Position numbers and translations under genes: made by a program
NCBI RefSeq assembly: GCF_025567525.1
Contig: NZ_JAOQJY010000002.1
Coordinates: forward strand, 62,001 to 126,000
Origin: Gallintestinimicrobium propionicum
GTDB lineage: Bacteria; Bacillota; Clostridia; Lachnospirales; Lachnospiraceae
DNA: 64,000 nt
Reading direction: 5' to 3'
Part shown: one piece after another, positions 43,208-51,755 of the stretch
Position numbering within the stretch: position 1 is the stretch's first letter
Layout of the letters: every line of letters starts with the position of its first letter
The notes under the pieces: model-generated
Told to the model about the DNA's origin: nothing
Databases searched by the model: none
The model's input: the letters and a program-made list of their open reading frames with translations, nothing else

Positions 43208-43596
43208 ACATACATCATATTGGGTATCTGGTCAAAAAAGGTCCGAAAGCACAGGCGGCATTTGAAGCGCTTGGATATATTGCAGAGGGCGAATGGACGC
43301 ATGACGAAATCCGCAAGGTGGACATCCTGTTTTTGCAAAAGGACGGCTACCGGATCGAACTGGTGAGTCCGTATGCGCCGGATTCCGTGGTTTCCGGGCT
43401 GATCAGGACCTACAAAAATGCCCCCTATCATCTTTGCTACGAAGCAGAGAATTTTGAAAAAGAGCTGGCAGAGCTGGAAGGAAACGGCTACATCCGAATC
43501 GACGAGCCGACGCCTGCTCCGGCCATCGGCGGACGCAGAGTAGTATTTCTCATGCACTCGGCGGCAGGTATGCTGGAGCTTTTGGAAGAAAAGTAA
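43204..43596 (+). CDS. VOC-superfamily protein within the glycan operon
   Basis: 130 residues. IHHIGYLVKKG supplies the first-strand His, KVDILFLQKDGYRIELVSP the Glu-containing strand and AAGMLELLEEK the last Glu strand, so the metal-binding pattern of methylmalonyl-CoA epimerase/glyoxalase folds is kept. Start ATG overlaps the epsC stop (ATGA), so it is coupled to the dehydratase. Placed between EpsC and EpsN, an epimerase or isomerase step on the 4-keto sugar is conceivable, but nothing in the sequence proves it. Confidence 0.75.
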   Translation: MNIHHIGYLVKKGPKAQAAFEALGYIAEGEWTHDEIRKVDILFLQKDGYRIELVSPYAPDSVVSGLIRTYKNAPYHLCYEAENFEKELAELEGNGYIRIDEPTPAPAIGGRRVVFLMHSAAGMLELLEEK

Positions 43597-43622
43597 GCTT
43601 GAAATAAGAAAGAGGTAACGAG

Positions 43623-44753
43623 ATGGAAAGAAAACGGATTTATCTGTCCTCCCCCACAATGCACGGAGAAGAGCAGGCCTTTGTACAGAGTGCATTTGAT
43701 ACGAACTGGGTAGCGCCCCTTGGTCCCAACGTGGATGCCTTTGAAAAGGAGATGGCAGACTATATTGGCGGCGGTTATGCGGCGGCTCTGTCTGCAGGAA
43801 CCGCAGCGATCCATCTGGCAGTGATCCTGGCGGGCGTAAAAGAAGGGGATGTTGTGTTTGCACAGTCCCTGACGTTTGCTGCAAGCGTAAATCCTGCCTG
43901 CTATGAAAAGGCAAAGCCTGTCTTTATCGATTCAGAACCCGACACCTGGAATATGGATCCTGTCGCTTTGGAAAAAGCCTTTGAAAAATATCCGCATCCG
44001 GCAGCTGTCATCGCTGTGCATCTGTACGGAACACCTTTCAAAATCGACCGCATCCGCGACATCTGCAAAAAGCATCAGGTTCCGCTGATCGAGGATGCTG
44101 CGGAAGCGCTGGGGAGCTCCTTCCAGGGTCAGAAGCTTGGTACCTTTGGGGATTATGGCATTCTTTCTTTTAACGGCAACAAAATCATCACCTCCTCCGG
44201 CGGCGGTATGCTGCTGTGCAGCGATGAAGCAAAGATTAAGCGCGCCCGTTTTCTGGCAACCCAGGCAAGGGATCCCGCCCGCTATTATCAGCATTCCACC
44301 ATCGGCTATAACTACCGGATGTCTAACGTGGTAGCCGGAATCGGAAGAGGACAGCTGTTACACCTGGAAGAGCATAAAGCAAGGAAAAATGAGATTTACA
44401 GACAGTATAAAGAGGCATTTGCGGATATCGAAGCGATCACGATGAATCCGATGAATCCAGACGGAGACGCAAACAACTGGTTGTCCTGCATGACGATCGC
44501 ACCGGACTGCAGCGTGACGCCCGATCAGGTGATGGATGTCCTGGCAGAGTACAATATCGAGACGCGCCCCATCTGGAAGCCAATGCATTTACAGCCTGTT
44601 TTTGCAGACTGCGATTTCATTCAGGTTAAGGAAGGCAGGAGCGTTTCGGAGGATATTTTCAATCGCGGTGTCTGCCTGCCCAGCGATATCAAAAATACAC
44701 CGGAGGATATGGAGCTGATTATCTCCCTTATCCGTAAGGTATTTGAAAAATAG
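43623..44753 (+). CDS. epsN: UDP-4-keto-sugar aminotransferase, EpsN/PglE type
   Basis: 376 residues. The start RIYLSSPTMHGEEQAFVQ and FDTNWVAPLGPNVDAFE is diagnostic of EpsN/PglE; IEDAAEALGSSFQGQKLG and the PLP lysine in LSFNGNKIITSSGGG (Lys187) follow. It makes UDP-4-amino-4,6-dideoxy-GlcNAc, the bacillosamine precursor. Together with EpsC and EpsL this is the initiation set. A PglD/EpsM-type acetyltransferase was not recognised in the window. ATG behind AGAGG. Confidence 0.9.
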   Translation: MERKRIYLSSPTMHGEEQAFVQSAFDTNWVAPLGPNVDAFEKEMADYIGGGYAAALSAGTAAIHLAVILAGVKEGDVVFAQSLTFAASVNPACYEKAKPVFIDSEPDTWNMDPVALEKAFEKYPHPAAVIAVHLYGTPFKIDRIRDICKKHQVPLIEDAAEALGSSFQGQKLGTFGDYGILSFNGNKIITSSGGGMLLCSDEAKIKRARFLATQARDPARYYQHSTIGYNYRMSNVVAGIGRGQLLHLEEHKARKNEIYRQYKEAFADIEAITMNPMNPDGDANNWLSCMTIAPDCSVTPDQVMDVLAEYNIETRPIWKPMHLQPVFADCDFIQVKEGRSVSEDIFNRGVCLPSDIKNTPEDMELIISLIRKVFEK

Positions 44754-44762
44754 GAAAAGAAT

Positions 44763-45404
44763 ATGTATGCAAAGTATATGAAACGGCTGCTGGATATCCT
44801 GCTGTCGCTGACGATCCTCATAGTGCTGAGCCCACTTCTTCTGGTGCTGTGTATTCTGGTGCGCAGCAAGCTGGGCAGTCCGATTTTCTTTAAGCAGGAG
44901 CGCCCGGGACTGCATGAGAAAATTTTCACAATGTATAAATTCCGCACGATGACGGACAAACGCGACGCCGAGGGAAATCTTCTGCCGGATAAGGACAGGC
45001 TTACCAAATTCGGAAAGCTTCTGCGGGCAACGAGTCTGGACGAGCTGCCGGAGTTTTTCAACATTTTAAAAGGGGACATGAGCTTTATCGGTCCGCGTCC
45101 GCTCCTGGTTTCGTATCTGCCGTATTATACGGAAACAGAGGCTCTGCGCCATACAGTGCGTCCCGGTCTGACAGGTCTTGCACAGGTGTCGGGACGAAAT
45201 TTTCTGGACTGGGACAGACGGCTTGCGAAGGACGTGGAGTATGTAAAGGGACTTTCCTTCCAAATGGATTTGAAGGTTTTATTTTTGACCGTCAAGGTAG
45301 TCTTCGACCGCTCGGACGTCGCAGAGGATACCAGCCAGGCGGAGGGCAATTTTGCCAGGATCAGGCAGGAGCGGCTTGACAGAACCGGAAGGCTGGAGGC
45401 CTGA
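44763..45404 (+). CDS. epsL: Undecaprenyl-phosphate phosphosugar transferase, EpsL/PglC type
   Basis: 213 residues, small monotopic PGT of the PglC class. One N-terminal membrane helix (LLDILLSLTILIVLSPLLL), then PIFFKQERPGLHEKIFTMYKFRTM, SLDELPEFFNILKGDMSFIGPRP and RPGLTGLAQVSGRN. The Asp-Glu dyad in SLDELPE is catalytic in this family. It transfers the phosphosugar to undecaprenyl phosphate and so starts the glycan. Only 9 nt separate it from epsN. Confidence 0.92.
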   Translation: MYAKYMKRLLDILLSLTILIVLSPLLLVLCILVRSKLGSPIFFKQERPGLHEKIFTMYKFRTMTDKRDAEGNLLPDKDRLTKFGKLLRATSLDELPEFFNILKGDMSFIGPRPLLVSYLPYYTETEALRHTVRPGLTGLAQVSGRNFLDWDRRLAKDVEYVKGLSFQMDLKVLFLTVKVVFDRSDVAEDTSQAEGNFARIRQERLDRTGRLEA

Positions 45405-45442
45405 AGAAGACAGAGCATAATCTGCTCGGAAAGAGGATTCGT

Positions 45443-46402
45443 ATGATCAATATCCTGATTTTAAGCGCCGGCACGAGAGACAAGGTCGTGCAGTATTTTA
45501 AAGAAGCCCTTGCCGGAAAAGGAAAGGTAATCGCAACGGACTGCAGCCCCTACGCACCCGCCATTTATGAGGCGGACGAATATGTGCTGGTGCCCAGGAT
45601 CACAGAGCCCGGTTATCTGGACAAAATTCTTGAGATCTGCCGGGAAAAACAGATCACGGGCGTACTTTCCCTGATCGACCCGGAGCTGTCTCTTCTTGCA
45701 GACAATAAGGAGCGTTTTCTGGAGGTCGGAACCGTGCCGATCGTGCCGGACGCAAAGCAGGTGGATATCTGCTTCCATAAATATGCGATGTATGAAGCCT
45801 GCAAAGCACTCGGCTTTGCGACGGGACGCTGCTTTCTGGATCGGAAGGAATTCTATCATGCGGTGGAAAACGGCGAGCTGACCTATCCGGTTTTTGTCAA
45901 GCCGGAAAGCGGAAGCGCGAGTCTGGACATTCATATGGCTCAGGATCAGGAGACAGTGGAATTTCTCTGCGGCCGTGAGGACGGACTGATGATTCAGGAG
46001 TTCATGAACGGACAGGAATACGGTGCAGACGTCTACATCGACATGCTCAGCGGCGAAGTAGTTTCTATTTTCGTTAAGAAAAAGTTGAAAATGCGTGCAG
46101 GAGAAACCGATAAGGCGGAATCCTTCCAGGAGGAAAAGCTGTTCGCCCTGATTACAGATTTTGTAAAGAAAATGGGCTTTCGCGGTATTATCGATATCGA
46201 TCTGTTTGAAATCGACGGAAACTGGTACATTTCCGAGGTTAATCCGAGATTTGGCGGTGGTTATCCCCATGCATGGGCCTGCGGCGTGCGCGTACCGGAA
46301 ATGATTGTCAGAAATCTGGAAGGACAGACAAATGTTCCGGAAATCGGAAATTATCCGGTTGGGAAGATCATGATGAAATACAATGAGATTATGGTTCGCT
46401 GA
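45443..46402 (+). CDS. ATP-grasp protein
   Basis: 319 residues. An N-terminal preATP-grasp domain (INILILSAGTRDKVVQYF), an ATP-grasp body (YPVFVKPESGSASLDIH, MIQEFMNGQEYGADVYIDM) and metal-binding FEIDGNWYISEVNPRFGGGYP. The family joins a carboxylate to an amine or thiol through acyl phosphate. In polysaccharide clusters such genes are thought to attach amino acids to uronic acids or aminosugars, or to act on a cytoplasmic precursor; the substrate is not known. The GalNAcA and 4-amino-sugar genes here provide both kinds of acceptor. Confidence 0.82.
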   Translation: MINILILSAGTRDKVVQYFKEALAGKGKVIATDCSPYAPAIYEADEYVLVPRITEPGYLDKILEICREKQITGVLSLIDPELSLLADNKERFLEVGTVPIVPDAKQVDICFHKYAMYEACKALGFATGRCFLDRKEFYHAVENGELTYPVFVKPESGSASLDIHMAQDQETVEFLCGREDGLMIQEFMNGQEYGADVYIDMLSGEVVSIFVKKKLKMRAGETDKAESFQEEKLFALITDFVKKMGFRGIIDIDLFEIDGNWYISEVNPRFGGGYPHAWACGVRVPEMIVRNLEGQTNVPEIGNYPVGKIMMKYNEIMVR

Positions 46403-46430
46403 CAAAGAGCTGCAGCAGAAACGAGGAAGG

Positions 46431-47555
46431 ATGAAACAAAGCGTACTGGTGCTTGGAAACAGCGATTCCGGGCTGTATGATTTCCGAAAAGAAGTGCTGA
46501 TGGCGCTGATGCAGGAGGGCTATGAGGTCCATGTGTCGGTGCCGGATACCGGGTATTTGGAAAAAATCAAAAAACTGGGCTGTATCTGTCATGAGACGGT
46601 GATGGAGCGCCGCGGTATGAATCCGTTGAAGGACGGAAAGCTGCTTTTGTTTTACAGAAAGCTGTTAAAGACCATCCATCCGGCGGCGGTGCTGACCTAT
46701 ACGATTAAACCGAATATTTATGGCGGTGTGGCGTGTCGGCTTGCAAAGGTACCTTATCTGGTCAACATTACAGGCCTTGGAACGACACTGGAGCATGATG
46801 GACCGTTACAAAAGCTGATCGTTTTACTGTATCGGACAGGAATGTCCGGCGCGGGCTGCGTCTTTTTCCAGAATGAGCAGAATCTGGCATTCATGCGGCA
46901 GAAGGGCTGTCTGAAAAAAAGGACGAAAACCCGGGTGATCTCCGGCTCCGGTGTCAACCTGGAGGAGCATCCGCCGATGCCCTATCCGAAGGAAGATACC
47001 GTCCGTTTTGTATCGGTTATGCGGATCATGAAGGATAAGGGAATCGAGGAGCTGCTGGAAGCGGCAAGACGGATCCATGAAAAGCATCCGGAAACGGTAT
47101 TCGAGCTGCTGGGCGCCTACGAGGAAGAAACGCGGGCACGCTATGAGCCGATGATTGAGGACTTGCAATCCAAAGGGATTGTGCGTTATTATGGTTACCG
47201 GGACGATATGCCGGAGTTTTATCGGCATTGTCAGGCGGTAATCCATCCGTCCTATCACGAGGGCATGTCGAATGTCCTGCAGGAGGCGGCAGCGACCGCA
47301 AGACCAGTGATTGCCAGCGATATAAACGGTTGCCGGGAGATTTTTGAAAACGGTGTTTCGGGGCTTGCATTTTTACCCCAGAATGCAGACAGCCTGACAG
47401 AGACCATCGAGAGATTCCTTTTGCTGGCTCCGGAGGAACGGGCCGAAATGGGACGTCAGGCGAGAGCCTATGTGGAGGCGCATTTTGACCGCAGACAGGT
47501 CGTAACAGAGTATCTCGAAACGCTGGGGAGCCTGATTGGGGCAACCAGATGTTAA
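46431..47555 (+). CDS. Family 4 glycosyltransferase, EpsD/PglA type
   Basis: 374 residues, GT-B fold. GNSDSGLYDFRKEVLMALMQ at the start, TIKPNIYGGVACRLAKVPYL and NITGLGTTLEH in the acceptor domain, SVMRIMKDKGIEELLEAA in the donor domain, and HPSYHEGMSNVLQEAAATARP with the E-x7-E motif. This subtype (CapM/EpsD/PglA) usually adds the second sugar to the lipid-linked first sugar, in agreement with its position next to epsL. ATG 46431 follows GAGGAAGG. Confidence 0.88.
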   Translation: MKQSVLVLGNSDSGLYDFRKEVLMALMQEGYEVHVSVPDTGYLEKIKKLGCICHETVMERRGMNPLKDGKLLLFYRKLLKTIHPAAVLTYTIKPNIYGGVACRLAKVPYLVNITGLGTTLEHDGPLQKLIVLLYRTGMSGAGCVFFQNEQNLAFMRQKGCLKKRTKTRVISGSGVNLEEHPPMPYPKEDTVRFVSVMRIMKDKGIEELLEAARRIHEKHPETVFELLGAYEEETRARYEPMIEDLQSKGIVRYYGYRDDMPEFYRHCQAVIHPSYHEGMSNVLQEAAATARPVIASDINGCREIFENGVSGLAFLPQNADSLTETIERFLLLAPEERAEMGRQARAYVEAHFDRRQVVTEYLETLGSLIGATRC

Positions 47556-47595
47556 AAAAGAAAAACCATATAGAAAAGCGCAGGAAAGCGAGGAT

Positions 47596-48918
47596 ATGAA
47601 AATGGATTTATATGAAAAGATTTTGGCAGGCGAGGAAAAACTGTCGCTGGTAGGTCTTGGTTATGTGGGCATGCCGATCGCAGTCGCATTCGCCAGAAAG
47701 ATCAAGGTAATCGGCTACGACTTAAACGCAGAAAAGATCAAACTGTATCAGTCCGGCATTGATCCGACCAACGAGGTTGGAGATGATGTGATCCGCCAGA
47801 CGGAAGTGGAGTTCACTGCAGATGAGACAAAGCTGCGGGAAGCAAAATTCCATATCGTAGCAGTTCCTACTCCTGTAAACGATGACCATACGCCGGATCT
47901 GACCCCGGTAGAGGGCGCAAGCAGGATTCTGGGACGGAACCTGACAAAGGGCAGCGTTGTCGTATTCGAGTCTACCGTATATCCGGGCGTAACCGAAGAG
48001 GTATGCGTGCCGATTCTGGAAAAGGAATCCGGACTGGTATGCGGTAAGGATTTCAAGATCGGTTATTCTCCTGAACGGATCAACCCCGGCGACAAGGTAC
48101 ACCGTCTGGAAACCATCACAAAGATCGTTTCCGGTATGGATGAGGAAACGCTGGATACTGTTGCAAAGGTTTATGAGCTGGTTGTAGAAGCCGGTGTATA
48201 CCGTGCAGAATCTATTCAGGTCGCAGAGGCTGCAAAGGTAATCGAGAACAGCCAGAGAGATATCAATATTGCGTTCATGAATGAACTTTCTATTATCTTT
48301 AACAAGATGGGCATCGACACGCAGAGCGTATTAAAGGCAGCAGGAACCAAATGGAATTTCCTGAAATTTTATCCCGGTCTGGTGGGCGGACACTGCATCG
48401 GTGTTGATCCGTATTATCTGACCTACCGTGCAGAGCAGATGGGCTATCATTCCCAGATCATTCTGTCCGGCCGCCGCATCAACGACGACATGGGCAAATA
48501 TGTCGCAGAAAACATTGTGAAAAACCTGATTCGCGCAGATATCGCGGTCAAGCATGCGAAGGTTGCGATCCTTGGCTTTACCTTCAAGGAGAACTGCCCG
48601 GATACCAGAAATACAAAGGTTATCGATATTGTAAAAGAGCTGCGTGAGTACGGCATCGAGCCGGTGCTGGTGGATCAGACCGCAGACCGCGCAGAGGCGA
48701 AGCGTCTCTATGGAGTAGAGCTGCAGGATATGAGTGCTGTAAAAGATGTGGACGCGCTGGTTATTGCCGTATGCCATAAGGAATTTGAAGGACTGAATCA
48801 GGCAGCGATTGAAAGCTTCTTTAATCCGACAAACGGCAAAAAAGTACTTGTAGATGTTAAGGGCATCTTAAATCGCAAGGAATGGACACGTGATGACTGC
48901 CTGTACTGGAGATTATAA
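47596..48918 (+). CDS. UDP-N-acetylhexosamine 6-dehydrogenase, WbpO/TviB-like
   Basis: 440 residues. NAD site GLGYVGMPIAVAFA, VAVPTPV, central helix region VAEAAKVIENSQRDINIAFMNE, catalytic Cys in VGGHCIGVDPYYL, and GFTFKENCPDTRNTKV. The spacing and VHRLETITKIVSG match the WbpO/TviB branch, which oxidises UDP-GlcNAc or UDP-GalNAc to the uronic acid. With the WbpP-like epimerase at 51756 it would make UDP-GalNAcA. The ATG at 47596 lies after a GGAAAGCGAGG stretch; 47602 is an alternative. Confidence 0.9.
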   Translation: MKMDLYEKILAGEEKLSLVGLGYVGMPIAVAFARKIKVIGYDLNAEKIKLYQSGIDPTNEVGDDVIRQTEVEFTADETKLREAKFHIVAVPTPVNDDHTPDLTPVEGASRILGRNLTKGSVVVFESTVYPGVTEEVCVPILEKESGLVCGKDFKIGYSPERINPGDKVHRLETITKIVSGMDEETLDTVAKVYELVVEAGVYRAESIQVAEAAKVIENSQRDINIAFMNELSIIFNKMGIDTQSVLKAAGTKWNFLKFYPGLVGGHCIGVDPYYLTYRAEQMGYHSQIILSGRRINDDMGKYVAENIVKNLIRADIAVKHAKVAILGFTFKENCPDTRNTKVIDIVKELREYGIEPVLVDQTADRAEAKRLYGVELQDMSAVKDVDALVIAVCHKEFEGLNQAAIESFFNPTNGKKVLVDVKGILNRKEWTRDDCLYWRL

Positions 48919-48930
48919 TCAGAGGTGTAA

Positions 48931-50286
48931 ATGATCCGAAAATGGAAAAAATTCCCGTTTTCCTGGCTGCTTCCGGTGCTGTTTTTTGCAGCACTGTGGC
49001 TGCTTGGAACAACGGGGATCTATAATGACAGCAACCAGTATATTGCGATGCACATTCACCGGGAGCCGCTGTACTCTTTCTTTTTGTGGATTTTCCGCAG
49101 CCTGTTTGGGGAGACAAAGTATCTTGATATTGTGAGATTTCTGCAGAACGGACTGGCGGCGTTTTCCGTGATCTGGCTGGCGGAGAGCCTGAAAAAACGA
49201 TTTGATTTCGGACAGTGGATGGAAGCGCTGGTGTGCCTGATCTTACTGGCGCCCCACATTATCACACCGGTGTTTTCTGCGAGTGGATTGGTTTTGTCGA
49301 ACGGCGTCATCAGCGAAGCGCTGGGACTGCCGCTGTTTTATCTGTTTACGGCGCAGTGCATGAAGATGGTGTATACAAGACAGCGGGGAGCAGCTTTATC
49401 CTCCCTGCTGTTATCCTTATTTTTGTCTCTGGTACGCGGACAGATGATGTTCACGATCCTGCTCTGGCTGGTGTTTGCAGGGGCCGTCGTGATCGTAGAA
49501 AAAAAGAAACTGGCGAAACGCCTGTTGATTTGTGTCGTGTGCACTGCGCTGGCGTTTGGCACAAGGACGCTTCTCGTAAAAAGCTACAACCTTGTTTTTA
49601 ACGGATATTTTATCAATAATACGTTTGGAAGCGTCGGACTGCTCGCAAACATTTTATATGCGGCGGACGAAGAGGATGCCGAAAGGATTGCCGATCAGGA
49701 CGCAAGAGTTATGTTTGAGCTTTCCTATCGCCTTGCAAAAGAACAGGGTGCGACGTATCAGGATGCGCCGGAGGGCTTTTTCAACCGGGCAGCGCATTTG
49801 GAAAAATGGCATGACGCGATCAAGTTTGAAATGATCGAAGAGCCCTGGAGACAGCTGCATGACAGAGAGGGCTTTATAGACTACATTCCTGAGAATGTGG
49901 AATCCGACCGGATTGCGGCAACCATCGGGAAATCCTTACTTCCTGCAGTTCTGGGCAGATGGCTGTATGACTATCTGGCGCTCGCCTGCTACGGACTGAT
50001 CCGGTCCATCGCAGTCGTACACCCGCTGCTAAACTGGTATGCGCTGACGGCATACCTCGCCTATATCGTGCTGGTTGCCCTTGCATGGAGGAAAAATCAC
50101 AATTCCAACGCGGTTTGGCTGGCGGCATTTTCCCTGCTGGCTGTGTTAGCAAACGTATTTGCTACCTCCATGATCATCATGTGCCTTTCCCGCTATGTGA
50201 TCTATGGACTGCCGCTGTTTTATGTCAGCGGACTGATGCTTTTGTACGAACTGGCGGGTGGAAAAACCGCGCATCGACTGCCGTAA
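48931..50286 (+). CDS. Polytopic membrane protein, GT-C-like
   Basis: 451 residues with about ten hydrophobic segments. The first outer loop has GTTGIYNDSNQYIAMHIHREP (Asp33 and two His), followed by LYSFFLWIFRSLFG, again the acidic-loop-after-first-helix plan. A large charged outer loop (AADEEDAERIADQDARVMFE) lies in the middle. Family not recognised. ATG 48931 is 12 nt after the dehydrogenase stop behind CAGAGGTG. Its TAA is immediately followed by the second repeat of about 150 bp, which ends the compact part of the operon. Confidence 0.6.
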   Translation: MIRKWKKFPFSWLLPVLFFAALWLLGTTGIYNDSNQYIAMHIHREPLYSFFLWIFRSLFGETKYLDIVRFLQNGLAAFSVIWLAESLKKRFDFGQWMEALVCLILLAPHIITPVFSASGLVLSNGVISEALGLPLFYLFTAQCMKMVYTRQRGAALSSLLLSLFLSLVRGQMMFTILLWLVFAGAVVIVEKKKLAKRLLICVVCTALAFGTRTLLVKSYNLVFNGYFINNTFGSVGLLANILYAADEEDAERIADQDARVMFELSYRLAKEQGATYQDAPEGFFNRAAHLEKWHDAIKFEMIEEPWRQLHDREGFIDYIPENVESDRIAATIGKSLLPAVLGRWLYDYLALACYGLIRSIAVVHPLLNWYALTAYLAYIVLVALAWRKNHNSNAVWLAAFSLLAVLANVFATSMIIMCLSRYVIYGLPLFYVSGLMLLYELAGGKTAHRLP

Positions 50287-50440
50287 GTTCACCCGCGCCA
50301 TTCGCAAAATCGCAGCTGCGCTGCTTTCCGCTGCTGCGCAGCTCACTTTTGCTCATACCACGGCGCTCCCTCTGCAGCTTTCCGCAAGCAGATTTTCATG
50401 CGAGCATGAAATCTGCTCACAGAAAACCGCAGGTGAACTT
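50285..50440. repeat. 150-bp-class structured repeat, copy B
   Basis: Ends AAGTTCACC (50285-50293) and GGTGAACTT (50432-50440) are perfect inverted repeats. The interior matches copy A in block order. The apical hairpin is identical; its basal part is different in sequence yet still paired (CTGC/GCAG and TTTC/GAAA). Confidence 0.8.
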
Positions 50441-50540
50441 AAACATTGATTAAGATTCTATGAAGTCCGTTGCAGATTGGCTGCAAAGGGGATATACTGA
50501 AGCTGTCTTAATGGAAACAGGCATGAGGAGGAATGAATGT

Positions 50541-51596
50541 ATGAAACGGTTATCAAAAGTATCATGCGGTCTGCTTCTGACAGCATCCCTGCTGATTGGA
50601 TCAATGCTTTCAGGATGCGGGCAGACGACAGATTATACAGCAGAGATCAGGGAATATCAGAACAAGCTGGAATCCCTTGCGGCGGAGAATGAAGAATTAA
50701 AGGCGCAGCTGGGCATTACCGAGACCCAGAGCACAGAAGAGAACCAGACTGCTGCAGAGACAGAAAATCAGTCTCAGGAGATGGTGTCTGAAAACCAGAC
50801 GACGGAAACCGACGTCCAACAGGCGGAGAATACGGATAACTCCGGGGACGAAATGAAGATCCTGGTGCTTGGAGACAGCATTTGGGGCAATTATCGGGAT
50901 GATACCGGTGTGTCCGCACGCCTTGCAGCATGTCTTGCTCAAGAAGGAAAAAATGCGACGGTCTATAACGGTGCCATCGGCGGCACCCGCGCAACCATCA
51001 GCCCGGACGATAATGAATACCAGTTTGGTCCTGCCAGTGACTGCTCCCTGGGAAAGATGGTTTCTATTCTGCGAGGAGATACGGATGTGGAGATGCTGCA
51101 GGGAAAAGCAGCCTATGACGATATCAAGGCAGTAATGGATGTTAAGGATCAGATCGATGTGGTAATTTTGTCCTATGGTATGAATGACTTCTTGGCACAG
51201 GCTCCGATCAACAACTCGGACAGACCCTGGACGGGCTTTGGAACGGCGTTAAACAGCGGGGTACTGGAAATAAAGGGAATCTTCCCCCAGGCACAGATTT
51301 TGATCATATCTCCCAACTATGCGTCCTATTTTCCGATCCCGGTTAAAAATATGGGAGAAAAGGCACTCTACAATTATGCGAGCATTGCCTGTGACGTTGC
51401 AGTTGGTCAGGGAACGCTGTGCGTGGATGCTTACGACAATCTCGGAGTGGATGCCTATAATGCAGATGAATATCTGGAAGACGGCATTCATTTAAATGAA
51501 AAAGGAAGAAGCCTGTATGCGAAAACCATCGCATCCTGCCTGCTCTACGGAACAGCGGGTCAGATCTCGGGCAACAATATCGCTTCCTTCAACTGA
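50541..51596 (+). CDS. SGNH/GDSL-type hydrolase lipoprotein
   Basis: 351 residues. A type II signal peptide ends in LSGC (Cys26), so the protein is a lipoprotein outside the membrane. A short coiled coil (EIREYQNKLESLAAENEEL) and a Thr/Glu/Gln/Asn-rich spacer (about 55-103) lead to the SGNH domain: ILVLGDSIWGNY (Ser113), GAIGGT, SYGMNDF (Asn215) and LEDGIHLNEKG (Asp314, His317). It probably removes acyl groups from the surface glycan. ATG 50541 follows AGGAGG by 9 nt. A counterpart to the AT3 and MBOAT acyltransferases is plausible. Confidence 0.85.
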   Translation: MKRLSKVSCGLLLTASLLIGSMLSGCGQTTDYTAEIREYQNKLESLAAENEELKAQLGITETQSTEENQTAAETENQSQEMVSENQTTETDVQQAENTDNSGDEMKILVLGDSIWGNYRDDTGVSARLAACLAQEGKNATVYNGAIGGTRATISPDDNEYQFGPASDCSLGKMVSILRGDTDVEMLQGKAAYDDIKAVMDVKDQIDVVILSYGMNDFLAQAPINNSDRPWTGFGTALNSGVLEIKGIFPQAQILIISPNYASYFPIPVKNMGEKALYNYASIACDVAVGQGTLCVDAYDNLGVDAYNADEYLEDGIHLNEKGRSLYAKTIASCLLYGTAGQISGNNIASFN

Positions 51597-51671
51597 TTGG
51601 ATCGGATATCAGGGACAGAAGGACAAAAATACTTCCGGATCATGGCGCAATCCGCGGATCGTTTATCCGAA

Positions 51672-51706
51672 ACAATAGAATGCATGCTCTGCGAGCATTC
51701 TATTGT
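51672..51706. repeat. 35-bp palindromic repeat, copy 3
   Basis: ACAATAGAATGC, centre ATGCTCTGCGA, GCATTCTATTGT. Lies 75 nt after the SGNH gene and 50 nt before the epimerase start. Confidence 0.85.
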
Positions 51707-51755
51707 CATGAATAAAATACAGTGCCGCGGCTGCGGCAGAAATGAGAGGAAATCC

